The notes: a model not told the origin generated them from the letters alone. Counted from the stretch's first letter, positions 19,696 through 28,922 are shown. The stretch: 64,000 nt of DNA from Xanthomonas vesicatoria ATCC 35937 (GCF_001908725.1 NZ_CP018725.1:1364001-1428000); one strand, 5' to 3'. Made by a program: numbers and translations.

Positions 19696-22166
19696 GCATC
19701 GTTGCACCGTTCCTCCTCGTCATCCTGGCGGCGGGTATCGCTGCCTATCACCGCATGCGCCTTGCCACCTGGGTTGCGATCAGCGCCTGTGTGCTGGTGG
19801 CGTGCTGGCTGCTGGGTGCCAATCTCACTGCCACCATCGTCGCCGCGGCGCTCGTGGTGCTGGTGTCCGCTCCGGTGCTGTTGCCGTTCCTGCGCAAGCC
19901 GCTGCTGACCACGCCGCTGATGGCGTTTTTTCGCAAGGTCCTGCCACCGCTGTCGCAGACCGAGCGTATCGCGCTGGAAACCGGCTCGGTCGGTTTCGAG
20001 GGCGAACTGTTCACCGGTGATCCGGATTGGCAGAAGCTGCTCAATTACCCCAAGGCGCAGCTGACCGCCGAAGAGCAGGCGTTCCTGGACGGCCCGGTGG
20101 AAGAGCTGTGCAAGATGGTCAACGACTGGGAAATCACCCATGTCCACGCCGACCTTCCGCCGGAGCTGTGGGACTTCATCAAGAAGAACAAGTTCTTCGG
20201 CATGATCATTCCTAAGCAGTACGGCGGCCTGGGTTTCAGCGCGCTGGCGCACCACAAGGTGATCCAGAAGCTGTCCTCGATCTCCAGTGTGGTCAGTTCC
20301 ACCGTCGGCGTGCCGAACTCGCTCGGGCCGGGTGAGCTGTTGCTGCATTACGGCACCCCGGAACAGAAAGACTATTACCTACCGCGTCTGGCAGTCGGTG
20401 CAGAGGTGCCGTGTTTCGGTCTGACCGGTCCGTTCGCCGGCTCGGACGCGACCTCGATTCCGGATTACGGCATCGTGTGCAAGGGCGAGTGGAATGGGGC
20501 CAATGTGCTCGGCGTCAAGCTCACCTTCGACAAGCGCTACATCACCCTGGCACCGGTCGCCTCGCTGATCGGCCTGGCGTTCCGTGCGTACGATCCGGAC
20601 GGCTTGATCGGCGACAAGAAGGACATCGGCATTACCTTGGCGCTGCTGCCGCGCGAGACACCTGGCGTGGAAATCGGCCGCCGTCATTTCCCGTTGAATT
20701 CGCCGTTCCAAAATGGCCCGATCCATGGCGAAGAAGTGTTCATCCCGCTGAGCCAATTGATCGGCGGCGTGGAGATGGTGGGCAAGGGCTGGAACATGCT
20801 CAACGAGTGTCTGGCAGTGGGTCGTTCGATCACCCTGCCCTCCACTGCCAGCGGCGGCGGCAAGTATGCGGCGGTGGTGACCGGTGCGTATGCGCGCATC
20901 CGTAAGCAGTTCGGCCTGTCGGTCGGTCGCTTCGAGGGCGTGGAAGAAGCGCTGGCGCGCATCGGCGGCAAGGCGTATGCGATCAGTGCGCTGGCGCAGG
21001 CCACTGCCGCAGCGGTCGACCGTGGCGATGTGCCGTCGGTGCCGTCGGCGATCGCCAAGTACCACTGCACCACCATGGGCCGCGAAGTGGTCAGCGACAT
21101 GATGGATGTGATTGGCGGCAAGGGCATCATCCTGGGGCCGCGCAACTTTGCCGGCCGCGCCTGGCAGGCCGCACCGATCGGCGTGACCGTGGAAGGCGCC
21201 AACATCATGACCCGCAGCCTGCTGATCTTCGGCCAGGGCGCGATCCTGTGCCATCCGTGGGTGATGAAGGAAATGAAGGCGGCGCAGGATCCGGATACGC
21301 GCCGCGGTCTGGAGGAGTTCGACCAGAGTCTGTTCGGGCATATCCGCTTCGGTATTTCCAATGCCGTGCGTTCGTTCTGGTTTGGCCTGACCGGTGCGCG
21401 CATCGGTGCGGCGCCGGGCGATGCCTACACGCGGCGCTTCTTTCGCAAGCTGGACCGTTACTCGGCCAACCTGGCATTGATGGCCGACGTGTCGATGCTG
21501 ATGCTGGGCGGCAAGTTGAAGTTCAAGGAATCCTTGTCAGGGCGTCTGGGCGATGTGCTGAGCCACATCTACATGACCAGCGCGATGCTCAAGCGCTATC
21601 ACGACGAAGGCGCACCGGCCACCGACCAGCCGTTGCTGGCCTGGGCCTTCCACGACAGCGTGCACAAGATCGAAACCGCGCTGTCGGCTGCCCTGCGCAA
21701 CTTCCCGATCCGTCCGGTCGGCTGGTTGATGTGGGTGCTGATCTTCCCGTTGGGCCGTCGTGCCGAAGCGCCGGGCGACCGCCTGGGCCACCGCGTGGCA
21801 TCGATCCTGATGGCGCCCAACGAAGCACGCGACCGGTTGGCCCAGGGCGTGTTCCTGACCCCATGCGACAACAACCCGGGCGGCCGTATCGCCAGCTACC
21901 TGACCAAGGCGGTGATGGCCGAGCCGGTGGAGCGCAAGTTCCTCAAGGCACTCAAGACCAAGGGCATCGAGGCGCTGGATTTCCCGGCGCAGCTGGACGA
22001 AGCCGTGGCCGAGGGCGTGATCACGCTGGACGAGCGCAAGCTGCTGGAAGAACTGCGCGAGATCATGATGGACACCATCACCGTGGACGATTTCGATCCG
22101 CACGAGCTGCGTGCGGCGAGCTTCTACGACAAGCGGCAAGTACAGCAGCCGCGCGAGGCGGCGTAA
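19692..22166 (+). CDS. fadE: Acyl-CoA dehydrogenase FadE
   Basis: 824 residues, close to E. coli FadE (814) and much longer than ordinary acyl-CoA dehydrogenases. Two N-terminal hydrophobic segments (MSIVAPFLLVILAAGIAAY and WVAISACVLVACWLLGANL) anchor it in the inner membrane. The FAD-dependent core shows CFGLTGPFAGSDATSIPD, GWNMLNECLAVGRSITLPS and GGKGIILGPRNFAGRAW. It catalyses the first oxidation of fatty-acyl-CoA in beta-oxidation. ATG 19692 follows GGAGCAAGACC and overlaps the hydrolase stop. It is the second and last gene of the TetR-controlled operon. Confidence 0.94.
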   Translation: MSIVAPFLLVILAAGIAAYHRMRLATWVAISACVLVACWLLGANLTATIVAAALVVLVSAPVLLPFLRKPLLTTPLMAFFRKVLPPLSQTERIALETGSVGFEGELFTGDPDWQKLLNYPKAQLTAEEQAFLDGPVEELCKMVNDWEITHVHADLPPELWDFIKKNKFFGMIIPKQYGGLGFSALAHHKVIQKLSSISSVVSSTVGVPNSLGPGELLLHYGTPEQKDYYLPRLAVGAEVPCFGLTGPFAGSDATSIPDYGIVCKGEWNGANVLGVKLTFDKRYITLAPVASLIGLAFRAYDPDGLIGDKKDIGITLALLPRETPGVEIGRRHFPLNSPFQNGPIHGEEVFIPLSQLIGGVEMVGKGWNMLNECLAVGRSITLPSTASGGGKYAAVVTGAYARIRKQFGLSVGRFEGVEEALARIGGKAYAISALAQATAAAVDRGDVPSVPSAIAKYHCTTMGREVVSDMMDVIGGKGIILGPRNFAGRAWQAAPIGVTVEGANIMTRSLLIFGQGAILCHPWVMKEMKAAQDPDTRRGLEEFDQSLFGHIRFGISNAVRSFWFGLTGARIGAAPGDAYTRRFFRKLDRYSANLALMADVSMLMLGGKLKFKESLSGRLGDVLSHIYMTSAMLKRYHDEGAPATDQPLLAWAFHDSVHKIETALSAALRNFPIRPVGWLMWVLIFPLGRRAEAPGDRLGHRVASILMAPNEARDRLAQGVFLTPCDNNPGGRIASYLTKAVMAEPVERKFLKALKTKGIEALDFPAQLDEAVAEGVITLDERKLLEELREIMMDTITVDDFDPHELRAASFYDKRQVQQPREAA

Positions 22167-22189
22167 GACTCAGCTCTGGATGATTTATA

Positions 22190-22220
22190 ACGACGGCGGG
22201 CTTTTAGCCCGCCGTCGTTG
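22190..22220. terminator. Strong hairpin after fadE
   Basis: A perfect 12-bp stem (ACGACGGCGGGC / GCCCGCCGTCGT) with a TTTTA loop sits 23 bp past the fadE stop. The T tract is weak, so it may stabilise the mRNA end as much as terminate. Confidence 0.6.
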
Positions 22221-22401
22221 TGTGTGGGTCTCGTCCATTACCCGGCTAGGCTGCCAGCAACCCTGAACTGCCGATCGCGAAGTCTCAGTCGATGTCTTGC
22301 AGACCTGGGCCCGCACGCGATGCCGGGTGGTCAGTGACCGGTGACGCCATATTGCAGACAGCCCCGTTCCTGGGAGTGGCGAACCTGCTACCGACGCTGC
22401 C

Positions 22402-22755
22402 TCACTGCGGCAGCCACACCAACGCGAGTGCGATCAACGCCGGAAAGGCCTGCACGAAGAAGATGCGACGGTTGACGCTATAGGCGCCGTAACAGCCCGC
22501 CACCACCACGCAGCCCAGGAAGAAGCTCAGCACATCGACACGTGCCGCCAGCGCGCCCCAGAGCAGGCCTGCAGCAAGAAAGCCGTTGTAGAGGCCCTGG
22601 TTGGCCGCCAGCACGCGTGTTGCCTCGGCCTTCTCCCGTGTGTTGCGGAAGGTCTTCAGGCCCAAAGGGTGCGTCCACAGCGCCATTTCCAGCACCAGGA
22701 CGTAGACATGCAGCAAGCCGACAAGGATGCCGGCGATGATTGCGAACAAGGACAT
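22402..22755 (-). CDS. DUF1304 small membrane protein
   Basis: 117 residues with four predicted membrane helices. The DUF1304 signature is visible: an N-terminal helix with HVYVLVLEMALW, then KTFRNTREKAEATRVLAANQGLYNGFLAAGLLWG, then a CYGAYSVNRRIFFVQAFPALIALAL tail. The family's function is unknown. ATG 22755 begins at the first helix, whereas the upstream open frame (to 22974) is arginine- and cysteine-rich and not convincing. It is a single gene facing fadE. Confidence 0.82.
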   Translation of the reverse strand: MSLFAIIAGILVGLLHVYVLVLEMALWTHPLGLKTFRNTREKAEATRVLAANQGLYNGFLAAGLLWGALAARVDVLSFFLGCVVVAGCYGAYSVNRRIFFVQAFPALIALALVWLPQ

Positions 22756-23086
22756 GGCGAGAAAGTCGTGTGGGCGTGACGGCAAGCATAGCCGCGATAC
22801 AGTTCCGTCTGTCCGGCACGACGCACGCCGCTTCGCGAGGAGGCTGCCGTGACCGGCGCGGCAATGGCCGGCGCATGGTGAGCGGCAACGCATGCGGGCC
22901 ATCATAAGATGACCGCCGTCAGATGACCGCCGATGGCGCGCCTCGCATCGGGATAGACGCCATGCAGGCGACACAGGTCATCAGCGATTGGCCGCACGCA
23001 CTGTGTGCGTCATCGCGCCGTGGATGTCCAGGCAAGGACGCCAAGCGGGCGCCAAGCGCAGCCACAACACACCCAAACGGAAGGCG
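22756..23086. other. Gene-free stretch with a short direct repeat
   Basis: 331 bp between two leftward genes. It must hold the promoter of the DUF1304 gene. AGATGACCGCCG occurs twice (22907-22918 and 22921-22932), spaced 14 bp start to start. I see no gene here. Confidence 0.45.
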
Positions 23087-24460
23087 TTAGTTGCCTTGCG
23101 ATTCCGCTGCGCGCCCGTCCGCCACACCATCGCGCTCTGCAGGCAACTTGCGTGCCTCGCGCAGCAAGCCGAACGTCCCCAGCGTCATGCCGACCGCCGC
23201 CAACAGACCGACACCGAATACCGCAGTGGACCCCATGCCCGACACCACCTTGTGGATCCACACAAAGCTCAGGTCGCCGCCGCGATAGACCACCGTATCG
23301 ATCGCCGCACCGGCCTTGTAGCGCCATTCGCGGCTGACCCGCGTGTATAGGGTTTCGCGCGCAGGCTTGGCCAGTGCGAACTCGCTGGAGCGCGTGATTA
23401 CCTGCACGATGGCGATCATCAGCGGCAATGGCGAGGCCGCCAGCACTGCATATCCCAAGGTGATGGCCACCCCCGGGATCAACAATGCCGGTGCGATGCC
23501 GAAGCGCGACAGCAGCGCGCGCGTCACCAGCAATTGCAGCACCAACGCGAGTGCATTCACCGCCAGGTCGATGCTGGCGTAATACGCCGTGCTGGCCGCC
23601 GCATCGGTATAGAGCCGCCGCACCAGCGCTGCCTGCTCGTTGTAGAGCAAGGTGCCCACACCCACGCCGAACAAGGTCATCAACGCCAGCCAACGCAGCA
23701 ACGGCTCGCGCACGATCAGCTTGAGGCCGCCGAGCACGTCGCCACCCATCGGCACCTCGCCGGAATCCAATTGGCGCGCCTGCTCGCGTGCCACCGCCCA
23801 CAAGCGCAGACGCAGCACGCAGACCACACAGACCGTCAGGAACCCAGCCGACACCAGCATCAGGTGCGCAATGCCGATGCGCTCGACCAGGCTGCGGGTG
23901 AGGATCGGCCCAACAAATGCGCCCAGGGTGCCGGCCGCGCCGATATAGCCGTAGTAGTTGCGCGCTTCGGCATTGCTGAAGACATCGGCCATGAAGCTCC
24001 AGAACACCGCCACGGCAAACAGGTTGAAGACCGTCAGCCACAGAAAGAACGCCATACCGCGCCCCGGCATGCCGGTGTCGAACAGCACGTAGAACAACAG
24101 CAGGGTCGCAATGAAGAAGCCGTAGACCAGCGGCAGGAACACGCGCCGCGGATAACGGCTGACCACCGCGCCATACACCGGCTGCAGCAACAGCATGATC
24201 AGGAAGGTGCAGGTGAACAGCACCTGCAAGGTGAAGTCCTTGAGCGGCATGCCGTGCGCAGTGAAGAAACCGATCATGCCGGCCGGAAACAAAGCGGCCA
24301 CATCCGACGATGCACCCATCGCCTCACGCACCGGGCGTAGCACGTAGTACCCACTGAGCAGGCAGAAGAAATACAGGAACGACCACGCCAGCGGTGGCGA
24401 GCTACGTAGCGCCGCGCGTAGACGGCCCGCCGCCGAACGCGGCGCAGAGTGGCCGGTCAT
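23087..24460 (-). CDS. ADP/ATP-translocase-like (Npt) transporter, MFS superfamily
   Basis: 457 residues with about twelve membrane segments. Family traits include SGYYVLRPVREAMG near the N-terminus, YPRRVFLPLVYGFFIATLLLFYVLFD, the FWSFMADVFSNAEARNYYGYIGAAGTLGAFVGP loop and the late RSSEFALAKPARETLYTRVSREWRYKAGAAIDTVVYRGGD. This organisation matches the bacterial proteins annotated as NTP/NDP exchange or Npt1-like transporters, related to plastid and rickettsial nucleotide carriers but found in free-living bacteria. The substrate in Xanthomonas is not known. It is a single leftward gene, divergent from the serine hydrolase. Confidence 0.75.
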   Translation of the reverse strand: MTGHSAPRSAAGRLRAALRSSPPLAWSFLYFFCLLSGYYVLRPVREAMGASSDVAALFPAGMIGFFTAHGMPLKDFTLQVLFTCTFLIMLLLQPVYGAVVSRYPRRVFLPLVYGFFIATLLLFYVLFDTGMPGRGMAFFLWLTVFNLFAVAVFWSFMADVFSNAEARNYYGYIGAAGTLGAFVGPILTRSLVERIGIAHLMLVSAGFLTVCVVCVLRLRLWAVAREQARQLDSGEVPMGGDVLGGLKLIVREPLLRWLALMTLFGVGVGTLLYNEQAALVRRLYTDAAASTAYYASIDLAVNALALVLQLLVTRALLSRFGIAPALLIPGVAITLGYAVLAASPLPLMIAIVQVITRSSEFALAKPARETLYTRVSREWRYKAGAAIDTVVYRGGDLSFVWIHKVVSGMGSTAVFGVGLLAAVGMTLGTFGLLREARKLPAERDGVADGRAAESQGN

Positions 24461-24792
24461 GGCGTCAACACCGCCCGTGCGAACGAGCCCGACAGAAAAA
24501 ACATGGCAGCGGCAGCACCTGACGAAGTAGCGCGCAAGTTAGCCGATGCGGCGCGGCACCACCAGCGGCGGGGACAGGACGCTGCGACGCGCGCGTGGGC
24601 CGCCCGGCATGGCGCTTGCAATCCTCTTTGCATGCACTCCACTTGGAGTCGCCATGGCCCCTACCCGGGCCCGATTTCTGAACCCAAATCGTCAATAGGA
24701 TCAATATGATGCCCATTCATCTTCCGGCAGTTTGTGCTATTGCGAAGCGCGGCGCTAGAATCGCTGCAAGCAGTGGAACAGGCGGGACAACC
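24461..24792. promoter_or_regulatory. Divergent intergenic region with candidate promoter
   Basis: 332 bp between the transporter and the serine hydrolase. A -10 box TAGAAT at 24756-24761 with a weak TTGTGC -35 at 24732-24737 would start the hydrolase transcript near 24768. I see no gene here, although the hydrolase frame is open from 24706. Confidence 0.4.
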
Positions 24793-26172
24793 ATGACAGT
24801 AATGCGCAGGCGCCGACGGTTCCGTCCGTTGGCCATCGGGCTGCTTGGGGCGTTATTGCCTCTGGCCCTCTCTTCCACAGCACAGACGCCCGCGCCCACC
24901 GCTTCTGCGTTGCAGCCGGCGACCATTGCGCAGTCGCCCACCGCCCCGCTTCCATATCGCACCGCGCTGCCGGCCAGTAGCGTGTTGGCGCCGGCCGCAG
25001 GTTTCGACGTGGCGGCATTCGAATCGATGGCCGATCAGTTGACCTACGGCAACCGCGTACCCGGCATGGCGATGGCGATCGTGCAGGGCGGCAAGGTGCT
25101 CAGCGCGCGCGGCTACGGCGTGACCGACGTCAATCACCCACAACCGGTCGATGCGCATACCGTCTTCCGCCTGGCGTCGCTGTCCAAGGCCTTCGCCGGC
25201 ACGATGGCGGGCCTGCTGGTCAACGATGGCGTGTTGCGTTGGGACAGTAAGGTGGTCGACTACGTGCCCGGCTTCCAGCTGAGCGACAACGTCGCCACCC
25301 GCCAGCTCACCGTCGCCGAAGTGCTCAGTCATCGCGTCGGCCTGACCCGTAATGCCTACGACCGCGATATCGAATCCAACGTCGACTATTACTCACTGAG
25401 CCACAAGCTGGCTGCCGCGCCGCTGCGGTGTGCGCCCGGCGATTGCTACGCGTATCAAAACGTCGCTTTCAGTCTGGTGGGTGACGTGGTCTTTGCCGCC
25501 TCCGGCAGTTTCTATGAGCAGTCGGTGGAGCGACGCATCTTCAAGCCGCTTGGCATGAACGATGCCAGCATGGGTCTGGCCGGCATCCAGGCCAGCCCGC
25601 ATTGGGCGCGCCCGCACGTGCGCAGCCGCAACGGTTGGGTATCGCTGACGCCCAAGCCGACCTACTACCGTCTTGCCCCTGCTGCCGGCGTCAATGCCAG
25701 CGCCAGCGACATGGCGCAGTGGTTGCTCGCACACACCGGCCACCGCACCGATGTATTGCCTGCGCCGCTGCTGGCGACATTGCACGCGCCATTGATCTCC
25801 ACGCCTGGCGAAATGCGTTCGGGCTGGCGGCATGAGCGCGTGGATGCGGCCAGCTACGCACTGGGCTGGCGCGTATTTGACTACGCCGGTCATCAAGTGA
25901 TCTTCCATGCAGGTGCAGTGCAGGGCTACCGAGGCCTGGTCGCGCTGCTACCCGAGCGCGATGTCGGCATCGCCATCATGTGGAACGGCGAGAGCGGCCT
26001 GCCCTCCGGCATGCTGCCGACCATCCTGGACCGCGCACTTGGTCTGCCGGCCAAGCGTTGGCTGGATATCGATGTGGACGGCGACTTTGGCAGCGAGAAC
26101 ATGCTGGCAGAGAAGGCTGACCCGGCTGGCAAGGGTGCGTCGTCCGGCAAGTCGGTGGCGTCGCCGCGCTGA
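24793..26172 (+). CDS. Serine hydrolase, beta-lactamase (class C / DD-peptidase) family
   Basis: 459 residues, exported: MTVMRRRRRFRPLAIGLLGALLPLALSSTAQ is a signal peptide. The SxxK motif is S129-L-S-K132 (RLASLSKAFAG), YxN is Y221-Q-N223 and a late HAG (FHAGAVQGYRG) replaces KTG. This is the pattern of class C-like esterases and D-aminopeptidase relatives more than of resistance beta-lactamases. An in-frame ATG at 24706 exists, but the candidate promoter lies downstream of it, so I use 24793. It probably acts in the periplasm on a peptidoglycan- or ester-type substrate; specificity is not readable. Confidence 0.82.
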   Translation: MTVMRRRRRFRPLAIGLLGALLPLALSSTAQTPAPTASALQPATIAQSPTAPLPYRTALPASSVLAPAAGFDVAAFESMADQLTYGNRVPGMAMAIVQGGKVLSARGYGVTDVNHPQPVDAHTVFRLASLSKAFAGTMAGLLVNDGVLRWDSKVVDYVPGFQLSDNVATRQLTVAEVLSHRVGLTRNAYDRDIESNVDYYSLSHKLAAAPLRCAPGDCYAYQNVAFSLVGDVVFAASGSFYEQSVERRIFKPLGMNDASMGLAGIQASPHWARPHVRSRNGWVSLTPKPTYYRLAPAAGVNASASDMAQWLLAHTGHRTDVLPAPLLATLHAPLISTPGEMRSGWRHERVDAASYALGWRVFDYAGHQVIFHAGAVQGYRGLVALLPERDVGIAIMWNGESGLPSGMLPTILDRALGLPAKRWLDIDVDGDFGSENMLAEKADPAGKGASSGKSVASPR

Positions 26173-26210
26173 GTTAGACGCGTCGGCACCGACTCGGTGC
26201 ATGCATCAAC

Positions 26211-26232
26211 ACAGGCGGCCTTGGCCGCCTGT
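26211..26232 (+). terminator. Hairpin after the serine hydrolase gene
   Basis: ACAGGCGGCC and GGCCGCCTGT pair perfectly across TT and are followed by GTCGTTTC. This is a likely terminator with a weak T tract. Confidence 0.55.
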
Positions 26233-26856
26233 GTCGTTTCTGGTTGCAGGATGTGCAACTGGATCGCGCGCGGCGACAGGCAGCTGCCGGGCAGAACGAC
26301 TGGGCCAATGCTGCACGCTCGTCCTTCGTCTGGGTAGATCGGCGGGACTTCGCTGGTTGTCGCTACGGTGCCAGGTCGGATACGGGCGCCTGACAGTAGA
26401 TCAATGAGATGTGTGCGCTGTGCGGCGGCAGCTGCAGGTTTCATTGCGGGACCACGACACCTTTCGCCAAAACGCATCGAACCCAGCCGCCTGGCAGTCG
26501 CTTACTTGCGATGCGGGTACGGCAGTTCGACGGCGACGACCGGTCCTTGCATCCGGGAAAGCGATCGCTCGAGAACCGGACTGGCCGGGCGGTGACTGGG
26601 AACCCTTCAGCAATAGCAATATCGATCGGCAAGGCATCCCGTCATCCCCGCCTTAACCGCGATCAGCGGTGGGCGGCGTATCGGTCGCCATCGGTCACCG
26701 CGCAATCTTTTACCGCCACTACCGGTTGGGCAATGCCGTTGTCGTAGCCGCCAAGGCGCCAAACCCAGACCGGCCCGCCTTTTCTACATCGCCTAAAGGG
26801 CGGCAGGCAGTCGCGCACCGCATCGGATGTAGTCACGGCCCACGGCGCCGTGCAAT

Positions 26857-26895
26857 AAAAAAGCTCCCTCCCCGCTGGGCGTCGGGGAGAGAGCT
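26857..26895 (-). terminator. Terminator of the histone-like gene
   Basis: On the minus strand AGCTCTCTCCCCG pairs with CGGGGAGGGAGCT with one mismatch and is followed by TTTTTTATT. It lies 30 bp past the stop codon. Confidence 0.85.
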
Positions 26896-26925
26896 CGATG
26901 TTTTACGGCGATCGGGTGTTACAGA

Positions 26926-27393
26926 TCAGATCAGCGGCGCCGGAGTTGCGGGCAGCGCGACCGGAGCGGCCTTCTTCTTGCGAGTGGCCGGCTTCTTCTT
27001 GGCGACCTTCTTCACAGCAGGCTTCTTGGTAGCCGACTTCTTGGTGGCGGACTTCTTGGTCGCCTTCTTCGCTACTGCCTTTTTGGCAGCTTTCTTGGCG
27101 GTCTTCTTGACGGCCTTCTTGGCGGCAGTCTTCTTGGTCGCCTTCTTTGCGGTCTTCTTCACTGCCTTCTTGGCGGCAGTCTTCTTGGTTGCCTTCTTGG
27201 CAGTCTTCTTCACTGCCTTCTTGGCGGTTGCCTTCTTTGCAGTCTTCTTGACGGCCTTCTTGGCAGCAGTCTTCTTCACTGCCTTTTTGGCGGTTGCCTT
27301 CTTAGCGACCTTCTTGGTCGCCTTCTTGGCGGCGGTCTTCTTCGCTGCCTTTTTGGCGGTGGGTTTCTTTTTCGCAGCTTTTTTAGTGGCCAT
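26926..27393 (-). CDS. Histone H1-like Lys/Ala-rich DNA-binding protein
   Basis: 155 residues, almost entirely Lys, Ala, Thr and Val. It resembles the C-terminal tail of histone H1 and the HctB/AlgP group of bacterial proteins, which bind and compact DNA. A 17-residue unit is repeated three times (55-71, 72-88, 89-105), differing at only a few positions, which gives a 51-bp tandem repeat in the DNA. The tail (APVALPATPAPLI) is different and neutral. The start has GAGGAG 11 bases upstream. A strong promoter lies about 290 bp away, leaving a long untranslated leader. Repeat number probably varies between strains. Confidence 0.85.
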   Translation of the reverse strand: MATKKAAKKKPTAKKAAKKTAAKKATKKVAKKATAKKAVKKTAAKKAVKKTAKKATAKKAVKKTAKKATKKTAAKKAVKKTAKKATKKTAAKKAVKKTAKKAAKKAVAKKATKKSATKKSATKKPAVKKVAKKKPATRKKKAAPVALPATPAPLI

Positions 27394-27683
27394 GTAATTG
27401 GCTCCTCGTCAGTGAACTATGGAGTTGAAACGCCCAGTTGAACCAAACCCCGCGCCGGCATGCCGTCGTCGGGTACCGTCCGCAGGTATTGCGAGACGGG
27501 ACGGATACAGAAACACCCGCATCGAACGGCGACACGGGTGCCTAGTCAAAACGACAACTGCTTTTCTGGAGAGAAGCGAACCCGACTCCACCATTGCACG
27601 TACTTCGGTGGACGTCTTGAACAAGCGTGTCGGCTCGATGTCGATTCTGCTCACTCTCTTTCGCAGCAATGTCTGCTGGGCGA
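27394..27683 (-). promoter_or_regulatory. Long 5' leader of the histone-like gene
   Basis: About 285 nt separate the predicted transcription start (near 27677) from the ATG at 27393. I see no ORF with a good start inside it. Several inverted repeats are possible, but none matches a riboswitch I know. The length invites post-transcriptional control. Confidence 0.4.
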
Positions 27684-27712
27684 AACCTAATCACGCTTTT
27701 TTTTACTGTCAA
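27684..27712 (-). promoter_or_regulatory. Sigma-70-type promoter of the histone-like gene
   Basis: On the minus strand a perfect TTGACA (27707-27712) is followed after 17 bp by TAGGTT (27684-27689). Just upstream is an A-rich tract (27721-27737) that could act as an UP element. This AT-rich patch stands out from the G+C-rich surroundings. Confidence 0.6.
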
Positions 27713-28349
27713 CACTCTTTTGCAATTTTTTTTCAGTCGACCATCGCCACGTTCGCCATCGAGGTCCGGCAAGCACACCGCGCGAGGGCAGTTGCACAGG
27801 CTTTCCGCGCACGCGTCTCTAACAGCACTTTCGAAAAAGCACTTCTTTTGCGCTGTTTTTTGAAAACGCTCCAGATCCGCTAGCCGTCGATTGCGATAAC
27901 GCTGCGACGGCGCGCTTCGCGTTGCGGCATCGTCCGCCGCCTGTCCGCCAGCTGAAAATTTTTTATCCGCCAACTCCACTTCCGGCGTCGCACAAGCAGA
28001 AATGCGCAAACTTATTGCGTCGTTTGATCGCGATGCACGCGCACTTGCGCATCGCCGAGCGCATGTCGCACGACGCCGATCGGTCGTCGACGCACCTTGC
28101 GCGCATCGATTTTTTTCACCGAGCACACGCCAGATCCTCACGAGCGACTCACGTCAGAAATCCGACGCAAGGGCATGCGGATGATGCTGCGGCGATAAGT
28201 GGGGCGTGGACGTCACTGCGTACATCGCATCACGCTATCGCCAACTGCCTCACAGGTGCGCAACCGTCAGCGCGTACAGATGCCAAGCAATCGTCCATCC
28301 CCTCACGATCCTGTGCGAGCACCAAAACCGCGTCGGCGATAGCGCGCCC
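27713..28349. other. Long gene-free stretch, partly AT-rich
   Basis: 637 bp between the histone-like promoter and the gcvH terminator. Short ORFs on both strands have arginine- and serine-rich, shadow-like composition. No tRNA, repeat or known RNA fold was recognised. An undetected small RNA is possible. Confidence 0.45.
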
Positions 28350-28379
28350 AAAAAAATGGCCGCTCTGGGAGCGGCCATC
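28350..28379 (-). terminator. Terminator of gcvH
   Basis: On the minus strand GATGGCCGCTC and GAGCGGCCAT pair across a CCA loop and are followed by TTTTTTT. It lies 23 bp past the gcvH stop. Confidence 0.88.
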
Positions 28380-28402
28380 GGTTTCCAGCAGAGAGGACAG
28401 AC

Positions 28403-28798
28403 TCAGTGGTCGTCGTCTTCCAGCAGCTCGGCATAGTCGTCGGGCGACAGCAGGTCGTTGAGCTGCTCCTTGTCTTCGAGTTCGACGACGAAGATCCAGC
28501 CCTCGCCATAAGCGTCCTCGTTGATGGTCTCCGGCTTGTCGTTCAACGCGCCGTTGACCTCGACCACGGTGCCGCTGACCGGGCTATAGACATCGGACGC
28601 GGCTTTGACCGACTCGACCACCGCCGCGCCGTTGCCGACCTGCACGGTGTCGCCGACGCTCGGCAGCTCGACGTAGACCAGGTCGCCCAGCAAGCCCTGC
28701 GCGTGGTCGGAAATACCGACGGTCACGCGGCCGCTGCTTTCGACGCGGGCCCACTCGTGGGATTTGAGGAACTTGAGGTCGCCAGGGATCTCGCTCAT
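28403..28798 (-). CDS. gcvH: Glycine cleavage system H protein
   Basis: 131 residues, a lipoyl-carrier protein shuttling the aminomethyl group between the P, T and L proteins. The lipoylated lysine is K65 in [15 protein letters not shown]-terminal [26 protein letters not shown] and C-terminal [29 protein letters not shown] are typical. GGAG precedes the start. It lies 124 bp downstream of gcvT on the same strand; gcvP is not in the window. Confidence 0.97.
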   Translation of the reverse strand: MSEIPGDLKFLKSHEWARVESSGRVTVGISDHAQGLLGDLVYVELPSVGDTVQVGNGAAVVESVKAASDVYSPVSGTVVEVNGALNDKPETINEDAYGEGWIFVVELEDKEQLNDLLSPDDYAELLEDDDH

Positions 28799-28922
28799 GG
28801 GTGTGCTCCGGGGAAACTGGGGTTGGGGGACAGATTGTTAGTTTAGACCGCGCGACAAGACAGGTGCACGCACGTCGGTAAAGCCGGGTCGCGCCGGACG
28901 CCTGGCAACAGCATTGGGCGAC

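Larger units (their letters stand above)
26173..26925. other. Gene-free stretch between convergent genes
   Basis: 753 bp with no credible gene. It contains a hairpin just after the serine hydrolase (26211-26232) and the terminator of the histone-like gene (26857-26895). The middle, about 26240-26850, shows nothing I recognise; ORFs there have implausible composition. Confidence 0.5.

Noticed and set aside
27078..27290. Possible CRISPR-like direct repeats
   Set aside because: The periodicity comes from the 51-bp coding repeat of the histone-like gene; there are no unique spacers.
26669..27397. Plus-strand ORF encoding a Phe/Leu/Ala-rich repetitive protein
   Set aside because: It is the complement of the Lys/Ala repeat gene. 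The minus strand has the promoter, ribosome site and terminator.
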